From: Oscillospiraceae bacterium
GTDB taxonomy: Bacteria > Bacillota > Clostridia > Oscillospirales > UBA929
DNA length: 42,461 bases
Direction of reading: 5' to 3'
Assembly: GCA_031255175.1 (NCBI GenBank)
Contig: JAIRTA010000146.1
Location: forward strand, 1 to 42,461
Shown: positions 17,571 to 26,729 of the stretch, in pieces
How positions within the stretch are numbered: the stretch's first letter is position 1
Layout: every line of letters begins with the position of its first letter
The notes under the pieces: generated by a model
Databases searched by the model: none
Told to the model about the DNA's origin: nothing
What the model saw: the letters and a program-made list of their open reading frames with translations, nothing else
Made by a program: the position numbers and the translations under genes

Positions 17571-18919
17571 TGGGTATGCAGGACGAACGCCGCACAGCCG
17601 GCTCCGCCGCGGATGTGCGGGCGGACGCCGCCGGGCAGGCGGTCTCCGCCTCGCGGAAGGCGTATCGGGAGTACGCGGCGCTCTCGCTCGCGTACCGGCG
17701 GGCCATTTTGGCCGCCGTCAAAAGCAGGCTCGTTCCCCTGGTGCCGGACATGGCGGCGCGGGAACTGGACGAAACGGGCATGGGCAGCAAGCGCGACAAG
17801 ATTGTGAAGTTGATGCTCGCCATCCACAAGACGCCGGGCGTGGAGGACCTGATCACGGAGGTCATAACCGGAGACGACGGCATGACGCTGTGCGAATATT
17901 CCGCCTACGGGGTGATCTGCGCGGTCCAACCGGGGACAAACCCCTGCGCGACGCTGATCAACAACACAATCGGGATGCTGGCCGCGGGCAATTCCGTGAT
18001 CCACATCCCGCACCCCCGGTGCCTTGCGGTTTCGCAGTTTGCGGTCCGCCACATCGACGAGGCGATCCGCGAGGTCTGCGGGATCCAAAATCTGGTTGCT
18101 TCGCTCTCCGAATCCTCCATGCTGCTCGCGGATGAGATCATGAGTCATCCCGATGTGGCGATGGTCGTGGCGACAGGCGGCGGGCGGATGCTCGGCAAGG
18201 CGCTGTCGAACGCGAAACGCGTCATCGGGGCGGGCCAGGCAAACCCGGTGGCCATCGTGGATGAGACGGCGGATCTGGAGAAAGCCGCGCGCGACATCGT
18301 GGACGGGGCTTCGTTCGATCACAACATCATGTGCACCAGCGAAAAAAATATCGTCGTGGTCTCCGCGGCGGCGGACGCGTTCGTCGAGGCGCTGCGGCGG
18401 CAGGATGTCTGTTATGTAAACAGCGAGGCCGAGATGCTCGCGCTCACCAAGGCGACCGTCACCGCCGATCTGCTGATGAACCGCGCGCTGGAAGGGAAGA
18501 GCGCGAACGCCATTTTAGACGCCGCCGGAATCCGCTGCGACAGGGCCGTCCGCCTCATTGTGGTGGACACCGTAAAAACACATCCCTTCGTGACGCTCGA
18601 AATGCTGATGCCGCTCGTGCCGCTCGTGCGCGTGAAAGATTTTGACGCGGCGCTGGAGACGGCCCTGTTCATCGAACAGGAGCTCCGCCACACCGCCGTC
18701 ATCCACTCCCGGTCCGTCGATCGCCTGAACCGGGCGGCGCAGATCATGCAGACCTCGGTCTTCGTCAAAAACGGCCCGTCCCTCGTCGGGCTCGGCCTCA
18801 ACGGCGAGGGGAACACCAGCTTCACAGTGGCGAACCTCACAGGGGAGGGCGTGACGACCGCGCGCCATTTCGCGCGCCGGAGGCGCTGCACGCTGACAAG
18901 CGGTTTTTCCATCCGCTGA
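17558..18919 (+). CDS. CoA-acylating aldehyde dehydrogenase (PduP/EutE-like)
   Basis: QPGTNPCATLINNTIGMLAAGN; catalytic Cys region FDHNIMCTSEKNIVVV; SFTVANLTGEGVTTARHFARRRRCTL. Confidence 0.85.
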   Translation: MERMMGMQDERRTAGSAADVRADAAGQAVSASRKAYREYAALSLAYRRAILAAVKSRLVPLVPDMAARELDETGMGSKRDKIVKLMLAIHKTPGVEDLITEVITGDDGMTLCEYSAYGVICAVQPGTNPCATLINNTIGMLAAGNSVIHIPHPRCLAVSQFAVRHIDEAIREVCGIQNLVASLSESSMLLADEIMSHPDVAMVVATGGGRMLGKALSNAKRVIGAGQANPVAIVDETADLEKAARDIVDGASFDHNIMCTSEKNIVVVSAAADAFVEALRRQDVCYVNSEAEMLALTKATVTADLLMNRALEGKSANAILDAAGIRCDRAVRLIVVDTVKTHPFVTLEMLMPLVPLVRVKDFDAALETALFIEQELRHTAVIHSRSVDRLNRAAQIMQTSVFVKNGPSLVGLGLNGEGNTSFTVANLTGEGVTTARHFARRRRCTLTSGFSIR

Positions 18920-18930
18920 GAGGGACAAAG

Positions 18931-18972
18931 ACAAGAGATATAAAACAAGAGATATAAAACGAGAGATACAAA
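18931..18972 (+). repeat. Tandem repeat, 14-bp unit x 3
   Basis: acaagagatataaa / acaagagatataaa / acgagagatacaaa. Confidence 0.9.
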
Positions 18973-18988
18973 GCGGAGGTGGTACCGG

Positions 18989-20197
18989 ATGCAAAATTAT
19001 CTTGTGACATCCGAATCCGTCACGGAAGGGCACCCGGACAAGCTGTGCGACCAGATCTCCGACGGCATCTTGGACGCGTTTCTGGCGCAGGATCCGCTCA
19101 GCCGCGTGGCCGTGGAGACTATGGTCTCCCCAAACACACTCTTCATTGCGGGCGAGATCACTTCGAACGCCCGCGTGGACGTGGAGGCCGTGGCGCGGGA
19201 CATTGCGCGGGACGTCGGCTATCAAAGCCCGCAGTCCGGGCTGGACGGGGGCAACTGCCTTGTCCTGACCAACCTCCACACGCAGTCGGCCGACATCGCG
19301 CGGGGCGTCGGGCCGGCCGGGGGCGCGGTCGGCGCCGGCGACCAAGGGGTGATGTACGGGTACGCCTGCGACGAATGCGAGACGTTGATGCCGCTCACGC
19401 ACCACCTGGCGACCCGGCTCTGCCGGCGGCTGTCGGACGTGCGCAAAAGCGGCCTGATCCCCTGGCTGTACCCGGACGGGAAGGCGCAGGTGACCGTGGA
19501 ATACAGCGCCGGCGGCATCCCCCGGCGCGTCACAAACATCGTTGTCTCCGCGCACCACCGGGAGACCGTACCCCTCGAACAGGTCCGCGAGGCCATCCTG
19601 CGCGACGTGATCCGCCCGGTTGTGGACGAGCGCTGGTTGCAGGGGGGCACCGAAATCCGCGTCAATCCGGCCGGGCGTTTCACGGTGGGGGGGCCGATGG
19701 CGGACACCGGCCTGACGGGGCGCAAGCTGATGGTCGACACCTACGGGGGCGTCGGCAAACACGGCGGCGGCGCCTTCTCCGGCAAGGACCCGACCAAGGT
19801 CGACCGCTCCGCCGCCTACATGGCCCGGTATGTGGCCAAACACATCGTCGCCGCCAAGCTCGCCGGAAGATGCGAAGTGGCGCTGGCCTACGCGATCGGC
19901 CTCCCAAACCCGGAAGCCGTATCCATCCGCACCTTCGGAACCGGGCAGATCTCGCCGGGCACCCTGTGCGAGACCGTGGGCAAACTGTTCTCTTTCTCGG
20001 TGAAAGACATCCTGGAACGCCTGCGCCTGTGCAGGCCCCAGTACCGAAAAACGGCCGCGTACGGACATTTCGGCCGGGAAGATCAGGATTTTTGTTGGGA
20101 ATATTTGGATAATGTGGCCCCGCTTTGGGAGGCCGCAACGCGACGCCAACGGCCCAAAACGGCCGGCAAACAACGCCGAAACGGGACAAACCCGTAA
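18989..20197 (+). CDS. metK: S-adenosylmethionine synthetase
   Basis: VTSESVTEGHPDKLCDQISDGILDAFL; GAGDQGVMYGYACDE; GGGAFSGKDPTKVDRSAAYMARY. Confidence 0.95.
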   Translation: MQNYLVTSESVTEGHPDKLCDQISDGILDAFLAQDPLSRVAVETMVSPNTLFIAGEITSNARVDVEAVARDIARDVGYQSPQSGLDGGNCLVLTNLHTQSADIARGVGPAGGAVGAGDQGVMYGYACDECETLMPLTHHLATRLCRRLSDVRKSGLIPWLYPDGKAQVTVEYSAGGIPRRVTNIVVSAHHRETVPLEQVREAILRDVIRPVVDERWLQGGTEIRVNPAGRFTVGGPMADTGLTGRKLMVDTYGGVGKHGGGAFSGKDPTKVDRSAAYMARYVAKHIVAAKLAGRCEVALAYAIGLPNPEAVSIRTFGTGQISPGTLCETVGKLFSFSVKDILERLRLCRPQYRKTAAYGHFGREDQDFCWEYLDNVAPLWEAATRRQRPKTAGKQRRNGTNP

Positions 20198-20198
20198 A

Positions 20199-20230
20199 AG
20201 ACCCATAAAAACCCATGAAAACCCATGAAA
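20199..20230 (+). repeat. Short tandem repeat, about 10-bp unit x 3
   Basis: gacccataaaa acccatgaaa acccatgaaa. Confidence 0.8.
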
Positions 20231-20242
20231 GGGGGCGCATGT

Positions 20243-21103
20243 ATGGACTGGACGGCGGTCAACACGTACATCGAACAGGTGGAGCGGTCGGAGAAACAAG
20301 TTCTGCGCCCCCCCGGGGCGCGCGTCAAAGTGGGCGTCGATTTGGGAACGGCGTACATTGTGATCGTCGCGTTGGACGAGGACGACAACCCCATCGCCTG
20401 CGAAAAGCGCGCGGCCAATGTGCTGCGGGACGGCGTGGTGGTGGATTATATCGGCGCGCGGCGCATCGTCGGCGAACTCAAGGCCGCCCTGGAAGCGCGG
20501 ATCGGGCGGACGCTGACCCAGTGCGCCATTGCGATGCCCGCGGGCACGGAGAGCAGCACCAAGACCCATATCTATGTGGCGGAGGGCGCCGGTTTTGAGG
20601 TCGTCCGCGTATTGGACGAGCCGACCGCGGCCAACGCGCTCTACCGCATCTCCAACGGCGCCATTGTGGACATCGGCGGCGGGACAACGGGCCTCGCCGT
20701 GTTCCGGGACGGCCGGGTGGTCCGCGTCGCGGACGAGGCGACGGGCGGCGTACACCTCACGCTGGTGCTTTCGGGGCACCTGGGAGTCGCCTGGGAGGAG
20801 GCGGAGCGCCTCAAGATGGAGCGCGCCAACCACAAAAAAATCCTGCCGATCGTGACGCCTGTGCTGGAAAAGATGGCCTCCATTGTCAAAAACCGCATCG
20901 ACGCCGCCGAAACGGGCGTTTTGTATCTCTGCGGCGGTACCTGCTGTATGACCGGCATTGAACAGATTTTTGAAAAACACATTGGGATTCCGGTATGCAA
21001 ACCGGCCAATCCGTTTCTCGTGACCCCGGCCGGCATTGCCATGAACTGCGTCATGGAGTCCGACATCGGCGAAGGAGGGGGCCTATGCAGCTCGCAATCG
21101 TGA
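20243..21103 (+). CDS. eutJ: EutJ-like Hsp70-type microcompartment chaperone/ATPase
   Basis: VGVDLGTAYIVIVALDEDDNPIAC; DEPTAANALYRISNGAIVDIGGGTTGLAVF. Confidence 0.9.
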   Translation: MDWTAVNTYIEQVERSEKQVLRPPGARVKVGVDLGTAYIVIVALDEDDNPIACEKRAANVLRDGVVVDYIGARRIVGELKAALEARIGRTLTQCAIAMPAGTESSTKTHIYVAEGAGFEVVRVLDEPTAANALYRISNGAIVDIGGGTTGLAVFRDGRVVRVADEATGGVHLTLVLSGHLGVAWEEAERLKMERANHKKILPIVTPVLEKMASIVKNRIDAAETGVLYLCGGTCCMTGIEQIFEKHIGIPVCKPANPFLVTPAGIAMNCVMESDIGEGGGLCSSQS

Positions 21104-21366
21104 TCGGCACGGTGTGGTCGACCCGGAAAGAAGAGCGCCTGGTGGGGGCGAAGCTGATGATCGTCAAACCCATCAACGTCCTGGATGAGAGCGCGGACAT
21201 TCTGCCGCTCATCGCGGTGGACACCATCGGCGCGGGCGTCGGAGAGATCGTGCTCGTGGTCGGCGGCAGTTCCGCCAGATCGGCCCTCAGGGATCTTGAT
21301 GCGCCGGTGGACGCCGCCATCGTGGGCATTGTGGACGACAAAGAACTGGACCGGCGCTATAGATAA
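21085..21366 (+). CDS. BMC-P pentameric vertex protein (EutN/CcmL family)
   Basis: MQLAIVIGTVWSTRKEERLVGAKLMIVKPINV..IAVDTIGAGVGEIVLVVGGSSAR. Confidence 0.93.
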   Translation: MQLAIVIGTVWSTRKEERLVGAKLMIVKPINVLDESADILPLIAVDTIGAGVGEIVLVVGGSSARSALRDLDAPVDAAIVGIVDDKELDRRYR

Positions 21367-21393
21367 CACTTGATAACAATAGATAACACTTGA
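21360..21393 (+). repeat. Direct repeat, 14 bp with 20-bp period
   Basis: tagataacacttga at 21360-21373 and 21380-21393. Confidence 0.85.
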
Positions 21394-21418
21394 GGGCATA
21401 TCTGAATTGCCATGACTG

Positions 21419-21477
21419 CTTGCCGCGAAACGGCAAGCGAAGTAAAAACCAAAATTTGGGTGGTGGGCGCAGCCCAC
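21419..21477 (+). other. Two consecutive hairpins upstream of the PduS-like gene
   Basis: cttgccg-cgaaa-cggcaag (21419-21437) and gtgggc-gca-gcccac (21463-21477). Confidence 0.6.
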
Positions 21478-21496
21478 TTGGCTGGAGAGAACGCAT

Positions 21497-22846
21497 ATGC
21501 TGACGGATCTGATCAAGCGGGCCGGCGTTGTGGGCGCGGGCGGGGCGGGCTTTCCCACACATGTGAAGCTGGACGCGAAGGCGGACTGCCTCATCGTAAA
21601 CGCGGCGGAGTGTGAACCGCTCATCGAAACCGACAAATACCTCTGCCGCACATACTCTGAAGAGATCATCGACGCCGCGCGGCGCGTGGGCGCGCATCTG
21701 GGCGCCGGACGCATCGTGATCGCGCTCAAACGGAAATACACGCGTGAAATCGAGGCGCTCGGCCGCGCGATTCATGCGCGGGGCGCGCCGGTCGAGCTGT
21801 TTTTGATGGACGCGTTTTACCCCGCGGGGGATGAGCAGATCATCGTGCAGCTCGTGTGCGGCCGCCCGGTGCCGGAACGCGGCATTCCGCTGGCCGTGGG
21901 CGCCGTGGTGGACAACGTGGGGACGATGGTGGGCATCCACGACGCGCTGCAAGGCACCCCCGTCACCGAAAAATATCTCTCGGTGACGGGCGCGGTGGAG
22001 CGGCCCGTCATGCTGAAGGTCCCGCTCGGCACCCCCGTCCTCGATTGCGTCCGCGCGGCGCGGCCCGCCGCGCAGGCGTACGACTTGATTGTGGGCGGCC
22101 CGATGATGGGCCGGGTCTGCACCGACGCCGGGCGGATCGCCGCGCTGCGCGTCTTAAAAACCACCGGGAACCTCCTGTTGCTTCCGAAGGGGCATCCCCT
22201 CACCGCGCGGGCCGAAAAGCCGCTGCGGCGCGTCATCCGCCAGGCGCAGAGCGCGTGCCTGCAATGCCGGATGTGCACGGAGCAGTGCCCCCGGTACAGA
22301 ACCGGGCACCGCATCCGCCCGCACCTCGTCATGCGGAGCGTCTTCTTGGAGTATCTGACGGAGGACAGGGACAAGTACGAGCGCATGTACGGCGATGCGG
22401 CAAATTGCAGCGAATGCGGCCTGTGCGAGCTCTACGCCTGCCCGATGGGGCTGTCGCCCCGCAGGGTCAACGCCTTTTTGAAAGGCCGCCTGCGCGACCT
22501 GGGCATCGACGTTCCCAAGAACCCCGCGCCCGAGGTCAGGGAGTCCATTTTGTCGGGGAAGGCGTCCACAAGCCGGTTGGAGGCGCGCCTGGGGCTGCGC
22601 GAATACGCGCGGCGGCACGCGGGCGACGAATGCCTCACGCTCGAGCCGGAACGGGTGACACTGCCGTTTTCCCAGCACATCGGCCGGCCCGCCGTCCCGG
22701 TCAAAAAGAAGGGCGCGCGCGTTGAGAAGGGCGAGCTGCTCGCGCAGGCGCCGGAGGGCGCTCTGTCCGCCCATCTGCACGCCAGCATCGGCGGTGTGAT
22801 CGAGAGCATAGACGAGCAATGCGCCGTCATCAGGCGGGAGAGTTAG
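21497..22846 (+). CDS. PduS/RnfC-like Fe-S flavoprotein of microcompartment
   Basis: GVVGAGGAGFPTHVKL; NAAECEPLIETDK; Cys motifs CLQCRMCTEQCPRY and CSECGLCELYACP. Confidence 0.92.
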   Translation: MLTDLIKRAGVVGAGGAGFPTHVKLDAKADCLIVNAAECEPLIETDKYLCRTYSEEIIDAARRVGAHLGAGRIVIALKRKYTREIEALGRAIHARGAPVELFLMDAFYPAGDEQIIVQLVCGRPVPERGIPLAVGAVVDNVGTMVGIHDALQGTPVTEKYLSVTGAVERPVMLKVPLGTPVLDCVRAARPAAQAYDLIVGGPMMGRVCTDAGRIAALRVLKTTGNLLLLPKGHPLTARAEKPLRRVIRQAQSACLQCRMCTEQCPRYRTGHRIRPHLVMRSVFLEYLTEDRDKYERMYGDAANCSECGLCELYACPMGLSPRRVNAFLKGRLRDLGIDVPKNPAPEVRESILSGKASTSRLEARLGLREYARRHAGDECLTLEPERVTLPFSQHIGRPAVPVKKKGARVEKGELLAQAPEGALSAHLHASIGGVIESIDEQCAVIRRES

Positions 22847-22847
22847 A

Positions 22848-22887
22848 CAATATACACTATATATTGTATGTATGCACTATATGTTGT
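22848..22887 (+). repeat. AT-rich inverted and direct repeat (20-bp period)
   Basis: caatata/tatattg inverted; cactatat(a/g)ttgt at 22855 and 22875. Confidence 0.75.
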
Positions 22888-22942
22888 GGTTCTGAATTTG
22901 AAAGTGTGATTTCCACACAGTCCGGCGGAGGGGGTGAAATCA

Positions 22943-23482
22943 GTGAACGAAGCGATCGGCGTCATCGAATTTTCGAGCGTCGCCCGCGGCATCGAGGCCA
23001 CGGACCACATGCTCAAAACCGCGCGGGTCACACTTCTCAAATCGTCGACGGTGTGCCCGGGAAAATACATCACCATCCTCGGGGGCCATGTGGAGAACAT
23101 CAAGACCGCCGTGAGCGCCGGCCTGCGCGCGGGCGGCGAATACGTTGTGGATACGCTGGAGATTCCAAACGTCCACGCGCAGCTGATCCCGGCGATTGTG
23201 CAGAGCAACCCCGTCGAGCACCCGAGCGCGGTGGGCGTGATGGAATTTTATTCGGTCACCGCCGGCATCCTCGCCGCGGACGCTGCGGCCAAGGCCGCCC
23301 GCGTCACTTTGATCGAGGTGAAGATCGGCTACGCCATCGGGGGCAAAGGCGTGGTCCTGCTGACGGGGGAGTTGGAAGCCGTGAAGACGGCCATCCGCGC
23401 GGCCTGCCCGGACGGCGACCAGCTGCTGCAAGTCTCCGTCATCGCCAGGCCGGAACACAGCCTGCTGGAGACGCTGCTTTGA
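22943..23482 (+). CDS. Tandem BMC-domain shell protein (PduT-like)
   Basis: EAIGVIEFSSVARGIEATDHMLKTARVTLLKSSTVCPGKYITILGGHVENIKTAV; second domain AVGVMEFYSVTAGILAADAAAKAARVTL. Confidence 0.9.
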   Translation: MNEAIGVIEFSSVARGIEATDHMLKTARVTLLKSSTVCPGKYITILGGHVENIKTAVSAGLRAGGEYVVDTLEIPNVHAQLIPAIVQSNPVEHPSAVGVMEFYSVTAGILAADAAAKAARVTLIEVKIGYAIGGKGVVLLTGELEAVKTAIRAACPDGDQLLQVSVIARPEHSLLETLL

Positions 23483-23483
23483 T

Positions 23484-23511
23484 ATCTGACATCTAACATC
23501 TGACATTTGAA
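23484..23511 (+). repeat. Heptamer tandem repeat x 4
   Basis: atctgac atctaac atctgac atttgaa. Confidence 0.8.
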
Positions 23512-23553
23512 AACGCCCGCCGACGGGGCGGGCCATTGACAGGGAGGCCAATT

Positions 23554-23805
23554 ATGGAAATTATTGTAAGACAACCCACGGAAGGTGAAATCCGCTATAT
23601 GAAGCGCGAGGCCGTTTGGGAATGCGGCGTGTCTGAATTTGCCTGGCGCTACGACCGCGACGAGATCTGTCTGATCCTCGAGGGGCAAGCCGTCGTGTCA
23701 TACGACGGCGGCAGCGCCTCTTTCGGCGCGGGCGATCTGGTGTTCTTCCCCAAAATGGACTGCGTGTGGAAGGTGCTGGCCCCGATCAAAAAACACTACC
23801 GCTGA
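23554..23805 (+). CDS. EutQ-like small cupin
   Basis: ICLILEGQAVVSYDGGSASFGAGDLVFFPKMDCVWKVLAPIKKHYR. Confidence 0.8.
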   Translation: MEIIVRQPTEGEIRYMKREAVWECGVSEFAWRYDRDEICLILEGQAVVSYDGGSASFGAGDLVFFPKMDCVWKVLAPIKKHYR

Positions 23806-23876
23806 GGGGTGTGACACGCCCAAAGCGCCCGGCGGTTCGCCGCCGGGAGGAGACGCCCGCCGGAAGGAGACGCTCA

Positions 23877-25127
23877 ATGGAATTGAACAGAAAATTCATT
23901 GAAGACATGATCCGCGAACAGTCGAACATGCCCCTCGAGGAAAACGACGCGATCCGCCGGTTTGACGCCTGTCCCAAGATATTCTTCGGCGCGGATGCGC
24001 TGGATTATCTGCTCGGCCTGCCGAAGGACAAGACGATCGTCATCACCGACCCGTACATGGTCAAATCCGGTACGGTGGCGGAGATCACGTCTCGGCTGGC
24101 GCAAAACCGGATCGAGCACGTCGTTTTCTCCGAAGTTGAGCCGGACCCCTCCATCGAGACGGTCGCGGCGGGCCTGCAAGTGATTTTTCGGGAAAAACCC
24201 GGCACCGTCATCGCGCTCGGGGGCGGCTCGGCGATCGACGCCACAAAGGCGATGCTGTACTTCTGCATCCGCCTCAAGAGCGGGCTGATGGAAAAGCAAT
24301 ACGTCCGCCGTCCGATGTTTGTCGCCATCCCCACCACCAGCGGCACCGGGTCGGAGGTGACGTCCTACGCGGTCATCAGCGACCGCCGGCAGGGCGTCAA
24401 AATCCCGCTGCGCCACCGCAGCATGATCCCGGCGGTGGCGATTTTGGACCCCCACTTTACCCGGACGCTGCCGGCGGACATGGTTGCCTACACGGGCATG
24501 GACGTACTCACGCACGCGATCGAGGCGTACGTGTCGCCCGGGGGCAATGATTTCACCGGAATGTTCGCGGTCGAGGCCGCCGGCATCACCCTGCGGTGCC
24601 TCCCCGCGCTGCACAGGAACGCGGGAGACAGCGACATGCGGGAAAAGATGTACAGCGCGTCGACGATGGCGGGGCTTGCCTTTACAAACTCCGGCCTCGG
24701 GCTCTGCCACGGGATCGCGCACACGCTGGGCGCGCAGTACCACATACCCCACGGCAAGGCAAACGCCGTCGCGCTGCCCTATGTCATATTGTTCAACGCG
24801 GGGCTCGGCCCCCACCGGCGGTCCGGCGTCCGGGCGCGTTACGCGCAGATGGCCCGGAAGCTGGGTATGCGGGCGGCCGACGACACGGAGCTGTGCCGGA
24901 TGATGGTGCTGACCGCCCGGATCCTCTGCGAACAGTTCGGCATCCCCACCTCTCTGGCGGACTGCGGCGTCCCGGAGGCCGCCTTCTACGGGGATATGGC
25001 GCAAAACATCGACAAAATCCTGGAGGACGCCTGTACCAAGGCCAATCCGTTGGAAGTGAACCGCGAAGACCTCCGCGCTCTGCTGGACGACATATACCGG
25101 GGCGTGCTGACGGTTTTCAAAAAATAG
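23877..25127 (+). CDS. Iron-containing alcohol dehydrogenase (PduQ-like)
   Basis: ALGGGSAIDATKAM; IPTTSGTGSEVTSYAVI; GMDVLTHAIEAYVS; LGLCHGIAHTLGAQYHIPHGKANAVALPYVI. Confidence 0.93.
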   Translation: MELNRKFIEDMIREQSNMPLEENDAIRRFDACPKIFFGADALDYLLGLPKDKTIVITDPYMVKSGTVAEITSRLAQNRIEHVVFSEVEPDPSIETVAAGLQVIFREKPGTVIALGGGSAIDATKAMLYFCIRLKSGLMEKQYVRRPMFVAIPTTSGTGSEVTSYAVISDRRQGVKIPLRHRSMIPAVAILDPHFTRTLPADMVAYTGMDVLTHAIEAYVSPGGNDFTGMFAVEAAGITLRCLPALHRNAGDSDMREKMYSASTMAGLAFTNSGLGLCHGIAHTLGAQYHIPHGKANAVALPYVILFNAGLGPHRRSGVRARYAQMARKLGMRAADDTELCRMMVLTARILCEQFGIPTSLADCGVPEAAFYGDMAQNIDKILEDACTKANPLEVNREDLRALLDDIYRGVLTVFKK

Positions 25128-25176
25128 ACAGCCCAAAGTGGGACGCGCCCACAATCAAAAACGGAGGTACTGCAAG

Positions 25177-26649
25177 ATGGATATGCTGGACCGCGACCTG
25201 CAGTCGGTGCAGGCTGTGCGCGGCCTGGTCCGCGGGGCGCGCGAGGCGCAAAAACAGCTCATGGAGTTTTCCCAGGAACAGATTGACAGGATCGTCGAAG
25301 CGGTGGCAAGGGCCGGCTATGACAACGCCGTCCGTCTTGGGCAAATGGCCGCCGACGAGACCGGGTTCGGGCGCGCCGACGACAAGACGATCAAAAATCA
25401 ATTTGGGTCGATGTCGGTGTACGAGGCGATCAAAGACATCCGGACGGTCGGCGTGCTTCACGAGGACACGGACGCCAAAGTGGCGGACATCGCGGTGCCG
25501 ATGGGTGTGGTCGCCGGGCTGATCCCCTCGACCAACCCCACGTCCACCGTCATGTACAAGGCGCTGCTCGCCATAAAATCGGGGAACGCCATTGTGTTCT
25601 CCCCGCACCCCGGGGCCAAGAATTGCATCCTCGAGACCGTCCGCGTGCTCCGCGAGGCGGCCGAGGCCGCCGGCTGCCCCCAAGGCGCGCTCGGCTGTAT
25701 CGAGATCCTGACGATGGAGAGCACAAACGAGCTGATGCGGCTGTCGGATCTGATCCTCGCCACCGGCGGCACCGCTATGGTGAAGGCGGCGTACTCCTCG
25801 GGCACGCCGGCGATCGGCGTGGGCCCCGGCAACGGGCCCGCCTTCATCGAGCGCTCCGCCGACATCCGGCTGGCCGTAAAACGGATCGTGGACTCCAAGA
25901 CCTTTGACAACGGGACGATCTGCGCGTCCGAACAGTCGATCGTGACGGAGGACTGCATCAAAGAGGAAGTCGCGGCCGAACTGCTCCGCCAGGGCGCGTA
26001 TTTTTTGAGCGCGGAGGAAAAGGAAAAGGTGAGCGCGGTGCTGATGCGGCCGGGCGGGACGATGAACCCCCGGATCGTCGGAAAATCCGCGCAACACGTC
26101 GCCGATCTGGCGGGCGTCCGCGTTCCGGCGGACACGCGTGTGCTGGTCGGTTTCGAAACGGAGGTCGGCGGCAAGACGCCGTTTTCAAAGGAAAAACTCT
26201 GCCCGGTGCTGGCCTTCTATGTGGAGCCGGACTGGGAGGCCGCGTGCGAAACATGCGTGCGGATTCTCCGCCACGAGGGGGCCGGGCACACGCTCATCAT
26301 CCATTCCAACGACGAGAGCGTCATACGGGCGTTTGCCCTCAAAAAACCCGTCAGCCGGATCCTTGTGAATACGTCCGGCGCCCCGGGCGGCATCGGCGCC
26401 ACCACGAACCTGTTTCCGGCGCTCACCCTGGGCTGCGGGGCCGTGGGCGGCAGCTCCACATCGGACAACATCGGGCCGCTCCATTTGATCAACATCCGCC
26501 GGCTGGCGTACGGCGTGAGGGAACTGGACGACATCCGCGCGCCGCGCGCCGCGCAGCCCGCCGCCCAACTCTCCGGCGGGGACGAAGACGCATTGGTGCG
26601 GGCCATCGTATCCAAAATTTTACACAATTTAGAACGCCGTGCCACCTAA
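25177..26649 (+). CDS. Acylating aldehyde dehydrogenase with C-terminal encapsulation peptide
   Basis: PMGVVAGLIPSTNPTSTVMYKALLAIKSGNAIVFSPHP; FDNGTICASEQ; C-terminal linker plus EDALVRAIVSKILHNLERRAT. Confidence 0.92.
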   Translation: MDMLDRDLQSVQAVRGLVRGAREAQKQLMEFSQEQIDRIVEAVARAGYDNAVRLGQMAADETGFGRADDKTIKNQFGSMSVYEAIKDIRTVGVLHEDTDAKVADIAVPMGVVAGLIPSTNPTSTVMYKALLAIKSGNAIVFSPHPGAKNCILETVRVLREAAEAAGCPQGALGCIEILTMESTNELMRLSDLILATGGTAMVKAAYSSGTPAIGVGPGNGPAFIERSADIRLAVKRIVDSKTFDNGTICASEQSIVTEDCIKEEVAAELLRQGAYFLSAEEKEKVSAVLMRPGGTMNPRIVGKSAQHVADLAGVRVPADTRVLVGFETEVGGKTPFSKEKLCPVLAFYVEPDWEAACETCVRILRHEGAGHTLIIHSNDESVIRAFALKKPVSRILVNTSGAPGGIGATTNLFPALTLGCGAVGGSSTSDNIGPLHLINIRRLAYGVRELDDIRAPRAAQPAAQLSGGDEDALVRAIVSKILHNLERRAT

Positions 26650-26729
26650 ATAACAAGATTTAGATGACGCAGGATACGAGTCCGCTGAGACGGGCCGCGC
26701 TTTGCGGCGCGCCTCCAATGGAGTGGTAT

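Noticed and set aside
18515-20980. 821-aa minus-strand ORF antisense to ALDH/metK/eutJ
   Set aside because: Spans three strongly supported plus-strand genes and their junctions; no protein-like motifs.
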